Below are positions 1 to 8,153 of a stretch of DNA of 64,000 nucleotides, one piece after another. Source of the stretch: Porphyromonadaceae bacterium UBA4262 (GTDB lineage Bacteria; Bacteroidota; Bacteroidia; Bacteroidales; Muribaculaceae); NCBI GenBank assembly GCA_002396085.1, contig DGWI01000042.1, forward strand, positions 17,004 through 81,003, written 5' to 3'. Position 1 is the stretch's first letter. Each line of letters starts with the position of its first letter. The position numbers and the translations under genes were made by a program. The notes under the pieces were generated by a model, which saw nothing but the letters and a program-made list of their open reading frames with translations, did no database searches and was not told where the DNA came from.

Positions 1-86
1 GTGATCAGAAGCATGTTCATGTCCACCATAGGAGTGAAGTCGATACGGGTATCGAACTTTTTCTGACGACTTTTCGTTTTTGCCAT
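1..86 (-). CDS. ExbD/TolR family protein, N-terminal part only
   Basis: Only the first 28 codons are in the window; the gene runs off the left edge. They read MAKTKSRQKKFDTRID, then FTPMVDMNMLLIT. This is the cytoplasmic basic tail, the ExbD-type FTPMVDM motif with its membrane Asp (residue 22) and the start of the single transmembrane helix. It follows the complete ExbD gene with a 3-base gap, so ExbB-ExbD-ExbD form one operon. ExbD proteins couple the proton gradient to TonB-type outer-membrane transport or to TolA-like functions. Two different ExbD copies beside one ExbB are common in Bacteroidetes, where the partner complexes may differ. The length and C-terminus cannot be seen. Confidence 0.85.
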   Translation of the reverse strand, partial: MAKTKSRQKKFDTRIDFTPMVDMNMLLI

Positions 87-89
87 ATC

Positions 90-779
90 TTATTCCTCCT
101 CAGTTTTGAGAGCCGTCATCAGACTGAACTTATTCATCTTCATTGTCTGGAGGTTGTCCATGACAACGTTGACGACACTATAAGGTGTAGTCTGGTCGGC
201 CTTGATTGCAATACCTCTACCTTTAACCATAGTCTGCTTCAACTCCTCGTTCATCGAGTTGTAGGCAGCACGAATCCACATTTGGAATTCGTTAGGAGTA
301 TCTGGATTTTCGTTCATGTTGATGGGGATACCCGCCTTCTCAAGCGCTTTGTCGCGCTCGTCAACCGGCATATCGAGCCACTTAGCCATTTGGTTCATGG
401 GCACGCCGAAAGCGTTTTGCTTTGAGAATGCATCAATCTGCTTTGCCGTGAACTTGACGGGGTTGCTGGGATGCATCTTGTTGTATTCGGCAGCCATGTT
501 CTTCAGCAGGTCGGCACGCACGGTCTCGCTCTTCATGGTCGAGTCCTTGCTACCCAGGACCTCAAGGAAAACCCTGCCTTCCGGACTCACGAGCACCGAC
601 AGCAGGTTAGCGTCGGGCACCTTCTCCTCGCTGACCGAGGGGGGCGTGATGACGGTGATGGGTTCCTTCTGAAGGAAAGTAGAAGTCAACATGAAGAAAG
701 TCAACAAAAGGACGGTCACGTCCGACATAGCGGTCATGTCGATACGCGTCTCTTTTTTCTTAATTTTGACTTTTCCCAT
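90..779 (-). CDS. ExbD/TolR family biopolymer transport protein
   Basis: A 229-residue inner-membrane protein. Residues 1-20 are a basic cytoplasmic tail ending in RIDMTAMSD. Asp20 sits where ExbD proteins carry the essential proton-path Asp, and residues 21-37 are the single transmembrane helix. The rest is periplasmic. At 229 residues it is much longer than the roughly 140 residues of E. coli ExbD: a hydrophilic stretch of about 80 residues (near 90-170) is inserted before the conserved end (around KADQTTPYSVVNVVMD). Bacteroidetes ExbD proteins are often enlarged this way. It lies 67 bases downstream of ExbB and 3 bases before a second ExbD, all on the minus strand, so it is a motor subunit of a TonB-like or Tol-like complex. 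Confidence 0.88.
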   Translation of the reverse strand: MGKVKIKKKETRIDMTAMSDVTVLLLTFFMLTSTFLQKEPITVITPPSVSEEKVPDANLLSVLVSPEGRVFLEVLGSKDSTMKSETVRADLLKNMAAEYNKMHPSNPVKFTAKQIDAFSKQNAFGVPMNQMAKWLDMPVDERDKALEKAGIPINMNENPDTPNEFQMWIRAAYNSMNEELKQTMVKGRGIAIKADQTTPYSVVNVVMDNLQTMKMNKFSLMTALKTEEE

Positions 780-846
780 ATTTCTTACAACTTGTTGGGT
801 TTAATTGTTTCTGTTAATTAAAATAAGGTGTTTCGACGCTCAAAAA

Positions 847-1698
847 TTAGTGAGTAGCGGCGAAAGTAGAAACGATTGAGAAACCAAGCTCATCGATAGC
901 ATAGGTCATGTTATCGATCTTGTTGGTGTAGAAGTTGTAAGCGATAAGAGCGAGAGCAGCAGTTGCGATACCGAATGCGGTGTTCACAAGTGCCTCAGAA
1001 ATACCAGTCGAAAGTTCGGTCGAGTCGGGAGCACCCGAAGCAGCCAGAGCCTGGAACGACTTGATCATACCGAGCACAGTACCGAGAAGACCAATCAGAG
1101 TACCGAGGGTGGTCAGGGTAGCCACGATGGGGAGGTTCTGCTGGAGCATAGGCATCTCGAGAGCTGTAGCCTCCTCGAGGGTCTGCTGGATGCTGGTGAG
1201 TTTCTGCTCTTTCTCGAGGACGGTGTCCTTGTCCATCTCTTTGTACTTCTGGAGTGTAGCGTAAACCACAGCGCCGACAGTACCTTTCTGCTTGCGGCAG
1301 AGTTCCTCAGCCTTGTTGATGTCCTTAGCGCGGAGAGCGTCTTTCACATTCTCGACAAACTTGGTGATGTTGCCGCTGCCCTTAGCCTTAGCGAGAGCGA
1401 TCCAACGCTCAACGGTCAGAACGATCACAGTGAGCAAGCAGGTCAACAGAACCGGCACGATGATACCGCCCTTATAGACAGTACCGAGCAGGTTGAGAGG
1501 TGCGTTGGCGTTGTTGCCATCCTTGAAGTTAGAACCTGCACCAAAGACGAACATGTAGATGCACACTGCGAGGATAAAGCACACAAGAATGACGATCGAT
1601 GCACTCTTGATACCGCCTACGTTGCTGCTGACCTCCTTTTTGGTAGCAGTCTTAGGCGCGGGAGCCTGAGGCTTCTGGATGTTTGTTTGTTCAGCCAT
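847..1698 (-). CDS. MotA/TolQ/ExbB proton channel family protein
   Basis: A 283-residue membrane protein, the channel subunit of the ExbB-ExbD motor. An extra N-terminal transmembrane helix is seen near residues 30-52, then the canonical first helix (about 75-97, VPVLLTCLLTVIVL followed by ERWIAL). A long cytoplasmic loop follows, then two helices in the MotA_ExbB signature (LPIVATLTTLGTLIGLLGTV, and LVNTAFGIATAALALIAYNF). The Thr- and Gly-rich helices are those that line the channel in this family. It is first in the operon, with two ExbD genes downstream, so it supplies proton-motive energy to outer-membrane transport. The N-terminal extension is typical of Bacteroidetes members. A matched promoter lies about 220 bases upstream. 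Confidence 0.92.
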   Translation of the reverse strand: MAEQTNIQKPQAPAPKTATKKEVSSNVGGIKSASIVILVCFILAVCIYMFVFGAGSNFKDGNNANAPLNLLGTVYKGGIIVPVLLTCLLTVIVLTVERWIALAKAKGSGNITKFVENVKDALRAKDINKAEELCRKQKGTVGAVVYATLQKYKEMDKDTVLEKEQKLTSIQQTLEEATALEMPMLQQNLPIVATLTTLGTLIGLLGTVLGMIKSFQALAASGAPDSTELSTGISEALVNTAFGIATAALALIAYNFYTNKIDNMTYAIDELGFSIVSTFAATH

Positions 1699-1915
1699 AA
1701 TTTTAAGATAAAATTAAGTTGTTAAAAAAAGATTAATTAATAAAGTTATTTGTTTTTTGTTTTGTACAGCACTAATAATCGTTGTGAGTCCCAGCAGATA
1801 ATTGCACTGTCAACCGGCAGTTGAAATTGCATATCTAGTTGTCACACACAAGTTTGAAGAAGAGAAACGGTTCTTCATACTGGTCAAGAAGCCTATTTCG
1901 CTCACAAAATTAACG

Positions 1916-1947
1916 CAAAAGTATTACAAATATTTGAAAACGGCAAA
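1916..1947 (-). promoter_or_regulatory. Promoter for the exbB-exbD-exbD operon
   Basis: On the minus strand, a -33 TTTG (complement of 1944-1947) stands 20 bases before a -7 TACTTTTG (complement of 1916-1923). This is an exact fit to the Bacteroidetes primary sigma factor consensus. The start would be about 210 bases upstream of the exbB ATG. Confidence 0.6.
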
Positions 1948-2074
1948 CTCTTAGCAAAAAATTTCAACATTTTTTGTGCTTTTTGCCATTTTGGCATGCT
2001 CGTGTCAGACTACGGACCCAAGTGTAAGTTGATATATAATTTTAAATAATGTGAGAAAGTGTGGCAAACATGGA

Positions 2075-2103
2075 TTGGGTGTTGGATTTTTTTCTTACCT
2101 TTG
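2075..2103 (+). promoter_or_regulatory. Promoter for the nqr operon
   Basis: TTG (2075-2077) is followed after 18 bases by TACCTTTG (2096-2103), a full match to the Bacteroidetes -7 element TAnnTTTG. The nqrA ATG at 2145 lies about 35 bases past the predicted start. Confidence 0.65.
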
Positions 2104-2144
2104 CAGATTATTTCGTTGAAACAAACAAAAATCATAATAATTGA

Positions 2145-3461
2145 ATGGCAACTATTAAGCTGAAAAAAGGTTATGACCTGAACCTGAAGGGGCGTATTGT
2201 CGACCCTGCCGTAGGCCAAGTCATTAAGAGCGAGTTATATGCCATTGTGCCAGACGATTTCACTGGATTGACGCCCCGCATGGACAAGCGCGAGGGCGAC
2301 CATGTGATGGCAGGCGAGCCGCTCTTCCACGACAAGACTTATGAGCAAATCCAGGTCGTTTCGCCCATTTCAGGAGTAGTGAAAGAGGTGCGCCGTAGTG
2401 CTCGTCGTCACATCGATGCCATCGTCATTGCCGCCGACGGCAGCAACGACGTGGTTCGTCACGAGCTGAATGGCTCACCCATCAACACGCTCTTGTCTTC
2501 AGGACTGTGGGCCATGCTCAGGCAACGTCCTTACGACATTGTGCCTTCGCCCGAAGTGCGTCCACGCGACATCTTTGTCACCGGGTTTGATTCATCCCCA
2601 CTAGCCCCTGACCTGACCGTGGTTCTGGGCGATGACAGACAGTACCTGGCCGAGGGTGTCAAGGTGCTGAAGCAATTCACCGACGGTGATGTGTATGTGG
2701 GCTTCAGACCTGGCGAAGAGATTGAGATTGCAGGTGCTGTAGTCAATGCGTTCAAGGGTCCCCACCCTGCCGGCAACGCTGGCGTACAACTGGGCAACAT
2801 CAAGCCCGTCAACAAGGGCGAAGTGGTGTGGACGCTTGACATCGTCACGCTCGCCCGCATAGGCCGTCTGTTTGCCACTGGCGAGGTGAGTCACGACACC
2901 GTCGTTGCCCTGACCGGTGAATGCATTAACCACCCTCGATATGTCCGTGCAACCATGGGCTGTCAGTTGAGCAGCCTGCTCGATGGTACCGACACGACCG
3001 GCTGCCGCATCATCAGCGGTAACGCCTTGAACGGCTATCGCGTGGAGGCTGACGGCTATCTGCGTGCCCCCTATCGCCATGTGACCGTCATCCCCGAGGT
3101 GTCGAAGCCCGATGAGTTCATGGGCTGGGCGTCGTTGTGCCCTAGCCGCTTCAGCATCTACCGCACATTCACCAGTTGGCTCACCGGCAAGAAAGAGGTG
3201 AGCATGGATGCCCGCATCAAGGGCGGTGAGCGCGCTATCGTGCGCACCGATGAATATGACGACATGCTGCCGATGGACATCTATGCTGAATTTCTGATCA
3301 AGGCAATCATCACGTTTGACATCGACAAGATGGAACAACTGGGTGTCTACGAGATTGCTCCCGAGGATTTTGCACTTGCCGAATATGCCTGCACAAGCAA
3401 ACTCGAGTTGCAGCGCATCGTTCGTGAGGGTCTGGATCGTCTGCGCAGCGAGATGTCTTGA
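2145..3461 (+). CDS. nqrA: Na+-translocating NADH:quinone reductase subunit A
   Basis: A 438-residue protein, close to the roughly 446 of characterised NqrA. NqrA is the large peripheral cytoplasmic subunit of the six-subunit sodium-pumping NADH:ubiquinone/menaquinone oxidoreductase, and contacts the quinone site together with NqrB. The N-terminus (KLKKGYDLNLKG) and the segment LTPRMDKREGDHVMAGEPLF are typical of the family's lipoyl/RnfC-like fold, and no transmembrane helix is seen. It is the first gene of a complete nqrABCDEF operon, and the order and co-direction of the six genes make the call secure. The ATG at 2145 sits about 40 bases past a matched promoter. Confidence 0.97.
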   Translation: MATIKLKKGYDLNLKGRIVDPAVGQVIKSELYAIVPDDFTGLTPRMDKREGDHVMAGEPLFHDKTYEQIQVVSPISGVVKEVRRSARRHIDAIVIAADGSNDVVRHELNGSPINTLLSSGLWAMLRQRPYDIVPSPEVRPRDIFVTGFDSSPLAPDLTVVLGDDRQYLAEGVKVLKQFTDGDVYVGFRPGEEIEIAGAVVNAFKGPHPAGNAGVQLGNIKPVNKGEVVWTLDIVTLARIGRLFATGEVSHDTVVALTGECINHPRYVRATMGCQLSSLLDGTDTTGCRIISGNALNGYRVEADGYLRAPYRHVTVIPEVSKPDEFMGWASLCPSRFSIYRTFTSWLTGKKEVSMDARIKGGERAIVRTDEYDDMLPMDIYAEFLIKAIITFDIDKMEQLGVYEIAPEDFALAEYACTSKLELQRIVREGLDRLRSEMS

Positions 3462-3463
3462 TA

Positions 3464-3500
3464 GTTAAAAGTTTAAAGTTAGAAGTTTAAAGTTAAAGTC
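3464..3500. repeat. Low-complexity intra-operon spacer repeat (AAGTTTAAAGTT type)
   Basis: The 44-base nqrA-nqrB spacer is built of overlapping copies of AGTTTAAAGTTA separated by short purine runs. It belongs to the class of short-period spacer repeats seen at about ten other gene boundaries in this window. Confidence 0.7.
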
Positions 3501-3505
3501 AAGAG

Positions 3506-4711
3506 ATGAACGCTTTAAGAAAATATATGGACAAGATCAAGCCTCAGTTCATGCCTGGTGGCCGGCTGGCGAAGTTGCAGTCGGTGTACGATGGCATGGA
3601 GACCTTCTTGTTCACGCCCAACACGACCTCTCAGTCGGGGGCGCACATCCATGACGGCAACGACCTGAAGCGCACCATGATCACGGTTGTCGTGGCGTTG
3701 CTGCCGTGCTTGCTATTTGCGATGTACAACATCGGCTACCAGCACTACCTGGCCATCGGCCAGGCAGACGCATCGTTCTGGTCGATGTTCTTCTTCGGAC
3801 TTGTGGCCATGCTGCCCTGCATCGTGGTCAGTTATGCCGTCGGTTTGGGCATCGAGTTTATCGGAGCCCAGATTCATCACAAGGAGATTCAGGAGGGCTT
3901 CCTGGTTTCGGGTATCCTGATTCCGCTGATTGTGCCCATCAACACTCCGCTGTGGATGGTGGCTGTAGCCACTGCATTTGCTGTGATCTTTGCCAAGGAA
4001 GTCTTTGGCGGCACTGGCATGAACATCTTCAACGTGGCGCTGGTGACCCGTGCCTTCCTGTTCTTTGCCTATCCATCGCACATGAGTGGCGACAAGGCCT
4101 TTGTCAAGACTGATGCCGCATTCGGGCTGGGCGACGGCACTGTGACCGACGCCTTCACGGGTGCAACGCCTCTGGGCCAGATTGCGACACATGTGGGTGA
4201 CACCTTACAATTAAATAATGTGGTGGGTGAGCCCATCAGCACTTGCGATGCCTTCATGGGCCTGATTGCCGGTTCGCCTGGTGAGACCTCGATGATTGCC
4301 ATCCTGATAGGTGCCGCAATCCTCCTGCTCACCGGTATCGCCTCGTGGCGCATCATGTGCTCGGTGTTTGTGGGCGGCCTGGCCATGGGCGCATTGGTTC
4401 ATGCCTTTGCCACTCCGACTTATGCCGCGTCGCTGCTCGACCCGCTGAGCCAGTTGTGCTATGGCGGCTTTGCCTTTGCCGCCGTGTTCATGGCGACCGA
4501 TCCTGTGACTGGTGCGCGCACACACATCGGACAGTATGTGTATGGTTTCTTGATTGGTGTGTTTGCCATCCTGATTCGTGTGTACAATGGTGGTTATCCC
4601 GAGGGTGCCATGCTTGCCGTTCTGCTGATGAACGCATTTGCCCCGCTGATTGACCACTGTGTCGTTTCGTTCAACATCAAGCGCCGCGCTCGTCGCGTTG
4701 CCGTCAAATAA
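3506..4711 (+). CDS. nqrB: Na+-translocating NADH:quinone reductase subunit B
   Basis: A 401-residue integral membrane subunit with a hydrophilic N-terminal 60 residues followed by about ten transmembrane helices. The sequence FTGATPLGQ contains the covalent FMN attachment motif; Thr221 is the expected phosphoester-linked residue. In the Nqr complex NqrB carries this FMN and riboflavin and forms part of the sodium path. It lies 44 bases after nqrA, across a repeat-rich spacer, and 15 bases before nqrC. The family is related to RnfD, but the context with nqrA and nqrF excludes an Rnf complex. Confidence 0.97.
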   Translation: MNALRKYMDKIKPQFMPGGRLAKLQSVYDGMETFLFTPNTTSQSGAHIHDGNDLKRTMITVVVALLPCLLFAMYNIGYQHYLAIGQADASFWSMFFFGLVAMLPCIVVSYAVGLGIEFIGAQIHHKEIQEGFLVSGILIPLIVPINTPLWMVAVATAFAVIFAKEVFGGTGMNIFNVALVTRAFLFFAYPSHMSGDKAFVKTDAAFGLGDGTVTDAFTGATPLGQIATHVGDTLQLNNVVGEPISTCDAFMGLIAGSPGETSMIAILIGAAILLLTGIASWRIMCSVFVGGLAMGALVHAFATPTYAASLLDPLSQLCYGGFAFAAVFMATDPVTGARTHIGQYVYGFLIGVFAILIRVYNGGYPEGAMLAVLLMNAFAPLIDHCVVSFNIKRRARRVAVK

Positions 4712-4726
4712 TGGAGGGCCAGGACT

Positions 4727-5449
4727 ATGAACAAGAACAGTAATTCCTATCAGATTATCTACTCGGCCATCATGGTCGTGCTTGTTGGTGCCGTGCTGGC
4801 TCTGATCTACATGAGTCTGAAGCCCAAGCAGGATGAGAATATCGCCAATGACACGCGCAACCAGATCTTGAGCGCGCTGCACATTGTTGCTCCCAGCGAG
4901 GACGAGATTCCCGCCACCTATGAGAAATATATCACACAGGACATTCTGGTTGACAACCAAGGCAACGTGGTGGACTCGGCCAAGAACTGCGCCTTCGATG
5001 TAGACATGAAGAAAAACATGAAACTTGACGAGAGCAAGCGCCAGTTGCCCGTGCTAAAATGCACTCTGGACGATGGCAGTGTCAAGTATGTGATTCCGGT
5101 CTACGGTGCTGGCCTGTGGGGACCCATCTGGGGCTATGTCGCCATTAATGATGATGGCAACACCATCTACGGAGCCAACTTCTCGCACGAGAGCGAGACA
5201 CCCGGTCTGGGTGCCCGCATCACCGAGAAAGGCTTCCAGCAGCAGTTTGTCGACAAACAGTTGTATAAAGATGGTGAGTTCAAGAATGTGAGTGTAATGA
5301 AGAAGGGTCAGACCCCAACCGACGGCAGCGACTATGTTGATGCCATCAGTGGTGCCACCATCACCAGCCGCGGTGTGGGCACGATGATGCAGCAGTGCAT
5401 GCAGGCCTATGACCCCTTCTTCAAGAAACTGCAAAGTGTAACCGAATAA
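4727..5449 (+). CDS. nqrC: Na+-translocating NADH:quinone reductase subunit C
   Basis: A 240-residue subunit with one N-terminal transmembrane helix (about residues 9-30) and a periplasmic FMN-binding domain. The motif SGATITSRG near the C-terminus carries the flavinylation Thr (residue 211), the acceptor for covalent FMN added by ApbE-type transferase; no apbE gene lies in this window. The segment YGAGLWGPIWGYVAI is also characteristic of NqrC/RnfG. It passes electrons towards NqrB within the complex. It lies 15 bases after nqrB and just before nqrD, consistent with translational coupling. Confidence 0.97.
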   Translation: MNKNSNSYQIIYSAIMVVLVGAVLALIYMSLKPKQDENIANDTRNQILSALHIVAPSEDEIPATYEKYITQDILVDNQGNVVDSAKNCAFDVDMKKNMKLDESKRQLPVLKCTLDDGSVKYVIPVYGAGLWGPIWGYVAINDDGNTIYGANFSHESETPGLGARITEKGFQQQFVDKQLYKDGEFKNVSVMKKGQTPTDGSDYVDAISGATITSRGVGTMMQQCMQAYDPFFKKLQSVTE

Positions 5450-5461
5450 AGCGTGAAGACT

Positions 5462-6085
5462 ATGTTGAACAAAAAGAATAAAGAAGCACTGTTCAATCCG
5501 CTATCGAAGGACAACCCCGTGTTGGTGCAGATTCTGGGTATCTGCTCGACACTGGCCGTGACAGTCAGCCTTGAGCCGGCCATTGTGATGGGCATCTCGG
5601 TCATCTGCGTGCTGGCCTTCAGCAATGTGATTATTTCGTTGATTCGCAATACCATTCCCACCACCATCCGCATCATCGTGCAATTGGTAGTCGTGGCGGC
5701 ACTGGTAATCATCGTGCAGCAGGTGCTCATCGCTTATAACTACGAAGTGAGCAAACAGTTGTCGGTGTTCATCGGCCTGATTATCACCAACTGCATCTTG
5801 ATGGGTCGCTTGGAGGCGTTCGCACTGAACAACAAGCCGTGGCCCTCGTTCCTCGACGGCATCGGCAACGGACTGGGCTACACCATTATTCTGGTTATTG
5901 TCGCCTTCTTCCGCGAGTTGCTGGGCAGCGGCACACTGCTGGGTTATCAAGTGATTCCGCAGTGGTGCTACGACCATGGCTACGAGAACAATGGCCTGAT
6001 GATTCTGCCCCCGATGGCGCTGATCACGGTGGCATGCATCATCTGGGTGCATCGTGCCCGCAACACTGAACTTCAAGAGAATTAA
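5462..6085 (+). CDS. nqrD: Na+-translocating NADH:quinone reductase subunit D
   Basis: A 207-residue membrane protein with about six transmembrane helices. Conserved NqrD/RnfE segments include NVIISLIRNTIP, TNCILMGRLEAFA and FFRELLGSGTLLG; the TNC motif carries one Cys of the membrane iron centre shared with NqrE. I chose ATG 5462. An in-frame GTG at 5453 (3 bases after the nqrC stop) would add three residues and cannot be excluded, because no clear ribosome binding site separates them. NqrD and NqrE are homologous, oppositely oriented subunits that form the sodium-translocating core. Confidence 0.95.
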   Translation: MLNKKNKEALFNPLSKDNPVLVQILGICSTLAVTVSLEPAIVMGISVICVLAFSNVIISLIRNTIPTTIRIIVQLVVVAALVIIVQQVLIAYNYEVSKQLSVFIGLIITNCILMGRLEAFALNNKPWPSFLDGIGNGLGYTIILVIVAFFRELLGSGTLLGYQVIPQWCYDHGYENNGLMILPPMALITVACIIWVHRARNTELQEN

Positions 6086-6094
6086 TGATAGTGA

Positions 6095-6125
6095 TTCTAA
6101 ATTTTCAATTCTCAATTTTCAATTA
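6095..6125. repeat. Spacer repeat, TTCAATTCTCAATT type
   Basis: The nqrD-nqrE spacer contains TTTTCAATTCTCAATTTTCAATT. It is the same family, in reverse orientation, as the GAATTGAAAATTGAGAATT blocks at 8791, 36125 and 49775. No coding or hairpin function is evident. Confidence 0.7.
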
Positions 6126-6132
6126 AGAAGAT

Positions 6133-6750
6133 ATGGAAGAACTTAATCTGTTTGTCAAGTCGATATTTATCGACAACATGATATTTGCCTACTTCTTGGG
6201 CATGTGCTCGTTCCTGGCCGTGTCCAAGAACGTGAAGACTGCTCTCGGTCTAGGTGTAGCTGTGACTTTCATGCTCGTGGTGACAATGCCCATCAACTAT
6301 CTGCTCGACCGCTATGTGCTGCAACCCGGCGCATTGAGTTGGCTCAGCCCTGGCATGGCCGATGTCGACCTGAGTTTCTTGGGTTTAATTATGTTTATCG
6401 CCGTGATTGCCAGTGGCACACAGTTGGTCGAGATGGCAGTTGAGAAATTCTCTCCGTCGCTATATGCTTCGCTGGGTATCTTCCTGCCACTGATTGCCGT
6501 GAACTGCGCCATCCTGGGTGGTGCACTGTTCATGCAGCAGAAAGATTTCCCCTCGGCGTGGACTGCCACGGTCTATGGCTTCGGCTCGGGCATAGGCTGG
6601 CTGCTAGCCATCGTCGGCCTAGCCGCCATACGCGAGAAGATTGCCTACAGCAACATCCCCGCTCCCCTGCGTGGTGTGGGCATCACATTCATTATTACTG
6701 GACTCATGGGCATTGCGTTCATGAGTTTCCTGGGCATTAAACTCGGATAA
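6133..6750 (+). CDS. nqrE: Na+-translocating NADH:quinone reductase subunit E
   Basis: A 205-residue membrane protein with six predicted helices, homologous to NqrD and RnfA. Diagnostic segments are NLFVKSIFIDNMIF at the N-terminus, FLGMCSFLAVSKNVKTA, and LPLIAVNCAILGGALF, whose Cys contributes to the intramembrane iron site. Partnering NqrD, it forms the antiparallel core through which sodium passes. It starts 47 bases after nqrD across a repeat-type spacer and ends 9 bases before nqrF. Confidence 0.96.
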   Translation: MEELNLFVKSIFIDNMIFAYFLGMCSFLAVSKNVKTALGLGVAVTFMLVVTMPINYLLDRYVLQPGALSWLSPGMADVDLSFLGLIMFIAVIASGTQLVEMAVEKFSPSLYASLGIFLPLIAVNCAILGGALFMQQKDFPSAWTATVYGFGSGIGWLLAIVGLAAIREKIAYSNIPAPLRGVGITFIITGLMGIAFMSFLGIKLG

Positions 6751-6759
6751 CACGCGACT

Positions 6760-8043
6760 ATGATATTACTGGATATTACAACAACAGTTATCGCCAGTGC
6801 AGTGATTTTCTTGATCATCACGCTGCTACTGGTTGTCATCCTGCTGACGGCGCGCCACTATCTGGTGCCCAGCGGCAAAGTGAAAATAAACATTAATGGC
6901 GGCACCAAAGAACTGGAGGTCGAGACCGGCTCCAGCCTGCTGAGCACACTGCAAAGCCAGGGCGTGATGCTCTCGAGCGCATGCGGTGGCAAGGGCAGTT
7001 GCGGACAGTGCAAGGTGCAGGTCGTTGAGGGTGGTGGCGAGATTCTGCCGACCGAGACCGTCCACTTCTCGCGCAAGGAGCAACAAGACCATTGGCGCCT
7101 GGGGTGCCAAGTCAAGGTCAAGGACAACCTGGCGATTCAGGTGCCCGACTCGGTGCTGAGCGTCAAGGAATATGAGTGCACGGTGGTGAGCAACAACCTG
7201 GTGTCGTCGTTCATCAAGGAGTTCATCGTTGCCTTGCCTCCCGGCGAGCACATGGACTTCATCCCCGGCTCGTATGCTCAGATTCGCATTCCAGAGTACG
7301 AGATGGACTATGACAAAGACATTGACAAGGCTTCGCTGGGCGAGTACAAGGAGACTTGGGACAAGTACAACATGTTCTCGCTCAAGTGCCGCAACACCGA
7401 GCCGACCATCCGTGCCTACTCGATGGCCAACTACCCTGCCGAGGGCGACCGCTTCATGCTGACGGTGCGCATCGCCACCCCACCCTTCAAGCCCAAGGAA
7501 CAAGGCGGTGGTTTCCAGGATGTGATGCCGGGCATCGCATCAAGTTATATCTTCACGCTCAAGCCCGGTGACAAGGTCATCATGAGTGGCCCCTATGGTG
7601 ACTTCCACCCCATCTTCGACTCAAAGAAGGAGATGATCTGGGTCGGTGGCGGTGCTGGTATGGCTCCGCTGCGCGCACAGATCATGCACATGACGCGCAC
7701 GCTGAACACGCGCGACCGCGAGATGCACTACTTCTACGGCGCACGTTCGTTGAGCGAGGTGTTCTATCTCGAGGACTTCCTAGAGATAGAGAAAGAGTTC
7801 CCCAACTTCCACTTCCATCTGGCGCTGGACCGTCCTGACCCTGCAGCCGATGCCGCCGGCGTGAAGTACACCGCCGGTTTCGTGGCTCCGGTGATGCGCG
7901 ACACCTACCTAGGCCAGCACGAGGCTCCCGAGGACTGCGAGTACTACATGTGCGGTCCTGCCATGATGAGCAAGACGGTCAATGACCTGCTCGACTCGCT
8001 GGGTGTCGACCCGTCGAGCATCCACTATGACAACTTCGGATAA
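6760..8043 (+). CDS. nqrF: Na+-translocating NADH:quinone reductase subunit F
   Basis: A 427-residue NADH-oxidising subunit. One N-terminal transmembrane helix (about residues 8-30) is followed by a plant-type [2Fe-2S] ferredoxin domain with Cys75, Cys81, Cys84 and Cys116 (ACGGKGSCGQC and GC). Then comes a ferredoxin-reductase module with the FAD-binding motif RAYSMANYP and the NADH-binding segment VGGGAGMAPLRAQI, ending in the C-terminal aromatic DNFG. It takes hydride from NADH and feeds electrons through FAD and the cluster to NqrC/NqrB. It is the last nqr gene and is followed at once by a strong terminator. Confidence 0.97.
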   Translation: MILLDITTTVIASAVIFLIITLLLVVILLTARHYLVPSGKVKININGGTKELEVETGSSLLSTLQSQGVMLSSACGGKGSCGQCKVQVVEGGGEILPTETVHFSRKEQQDHWRLGCQVKVKDNLAIQVPDSVLSVKEYECTVVSNNLVSSFIKEFIVALPPGEHMDFIPGSYAQIRIPEYEMDYDKDIDKASLGEYKETWDKYNMFSLKCRNTEPTIRAYSMANYPAEGDRFMLTVRIATPPFKPKEQGGGFQDVMPGIASSYIFTLKPGDKVIMSGPYGDFHPIFDSKKEMIWVGGGAGMAPLRAQIMHMTRTLNTRDREMHYFYGARSLSEVFYLEDFLEIEKEFPNFHFHLALDRPDPAADAAGVKYTAGFVAPVMRDTYLGQHEAPEDCEYYMCGPAMMSKTVNDLLDSLGVDPSSIHYDNFG

Positions 8044-8066
8044 TCAAGCCGAATAAGCGTCAATCA

Positions 8067-8101
8067 AACAACCGCAATCGTGAAATTGCGGTTGTTTTTT
8101 T
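8067..8101 (+). terminator. Intrinsic terminator of the nqr operon
   Basis: A stem ACAACCGCAAT / ATTGCGGTTGT with a 6-base loop is followed by a run of T. It starts 24 bases after the nqrF stop. Its T tract ends inside the -33 element of the next promoter. Confidence 0.88.
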
Positions 8102-8129
8102 GTCAAATGAAAAAATGTTCGTACATTTG
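8099..8129 (+). promoter_or_regulatory. Promoter for the LUD-domain gene
   Basis: TTTG (8099-8102), 19 bases, then TACATTTG (8122-8129): a full consensus promoter. The ATG at 8154 is about 18 bases past the predicted start. The -33 box is the end of the nqr terminator's T run. Confidence 0.75.
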
Positions 8130-8153
8130 CGTTGACTAAAACAATAGACAACT

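Larger units (their letters stand above)
1699..2144. other. Divergent intergenic region between exbB and nqrA
   Basis: These 446 bases separate exbB (minus) from nqrA (plus) and hold both promoters. The exbB transcript would carry a leader of about 210 nt (1699 to about 1909). I recognise no riboswitch, attenuator or leader ORF in it. The part nearest nqrA is AT-rich and contains only the promoter and a short leader of about 35 nt. Confidence 0.6.

Noticed and set aside
6086..6132. The break between nqrD and nqrE as a separate promoter
   Set aside because: No TAnnTTTG with a -33 box; the sequence is a low-complexity spacer repeat.
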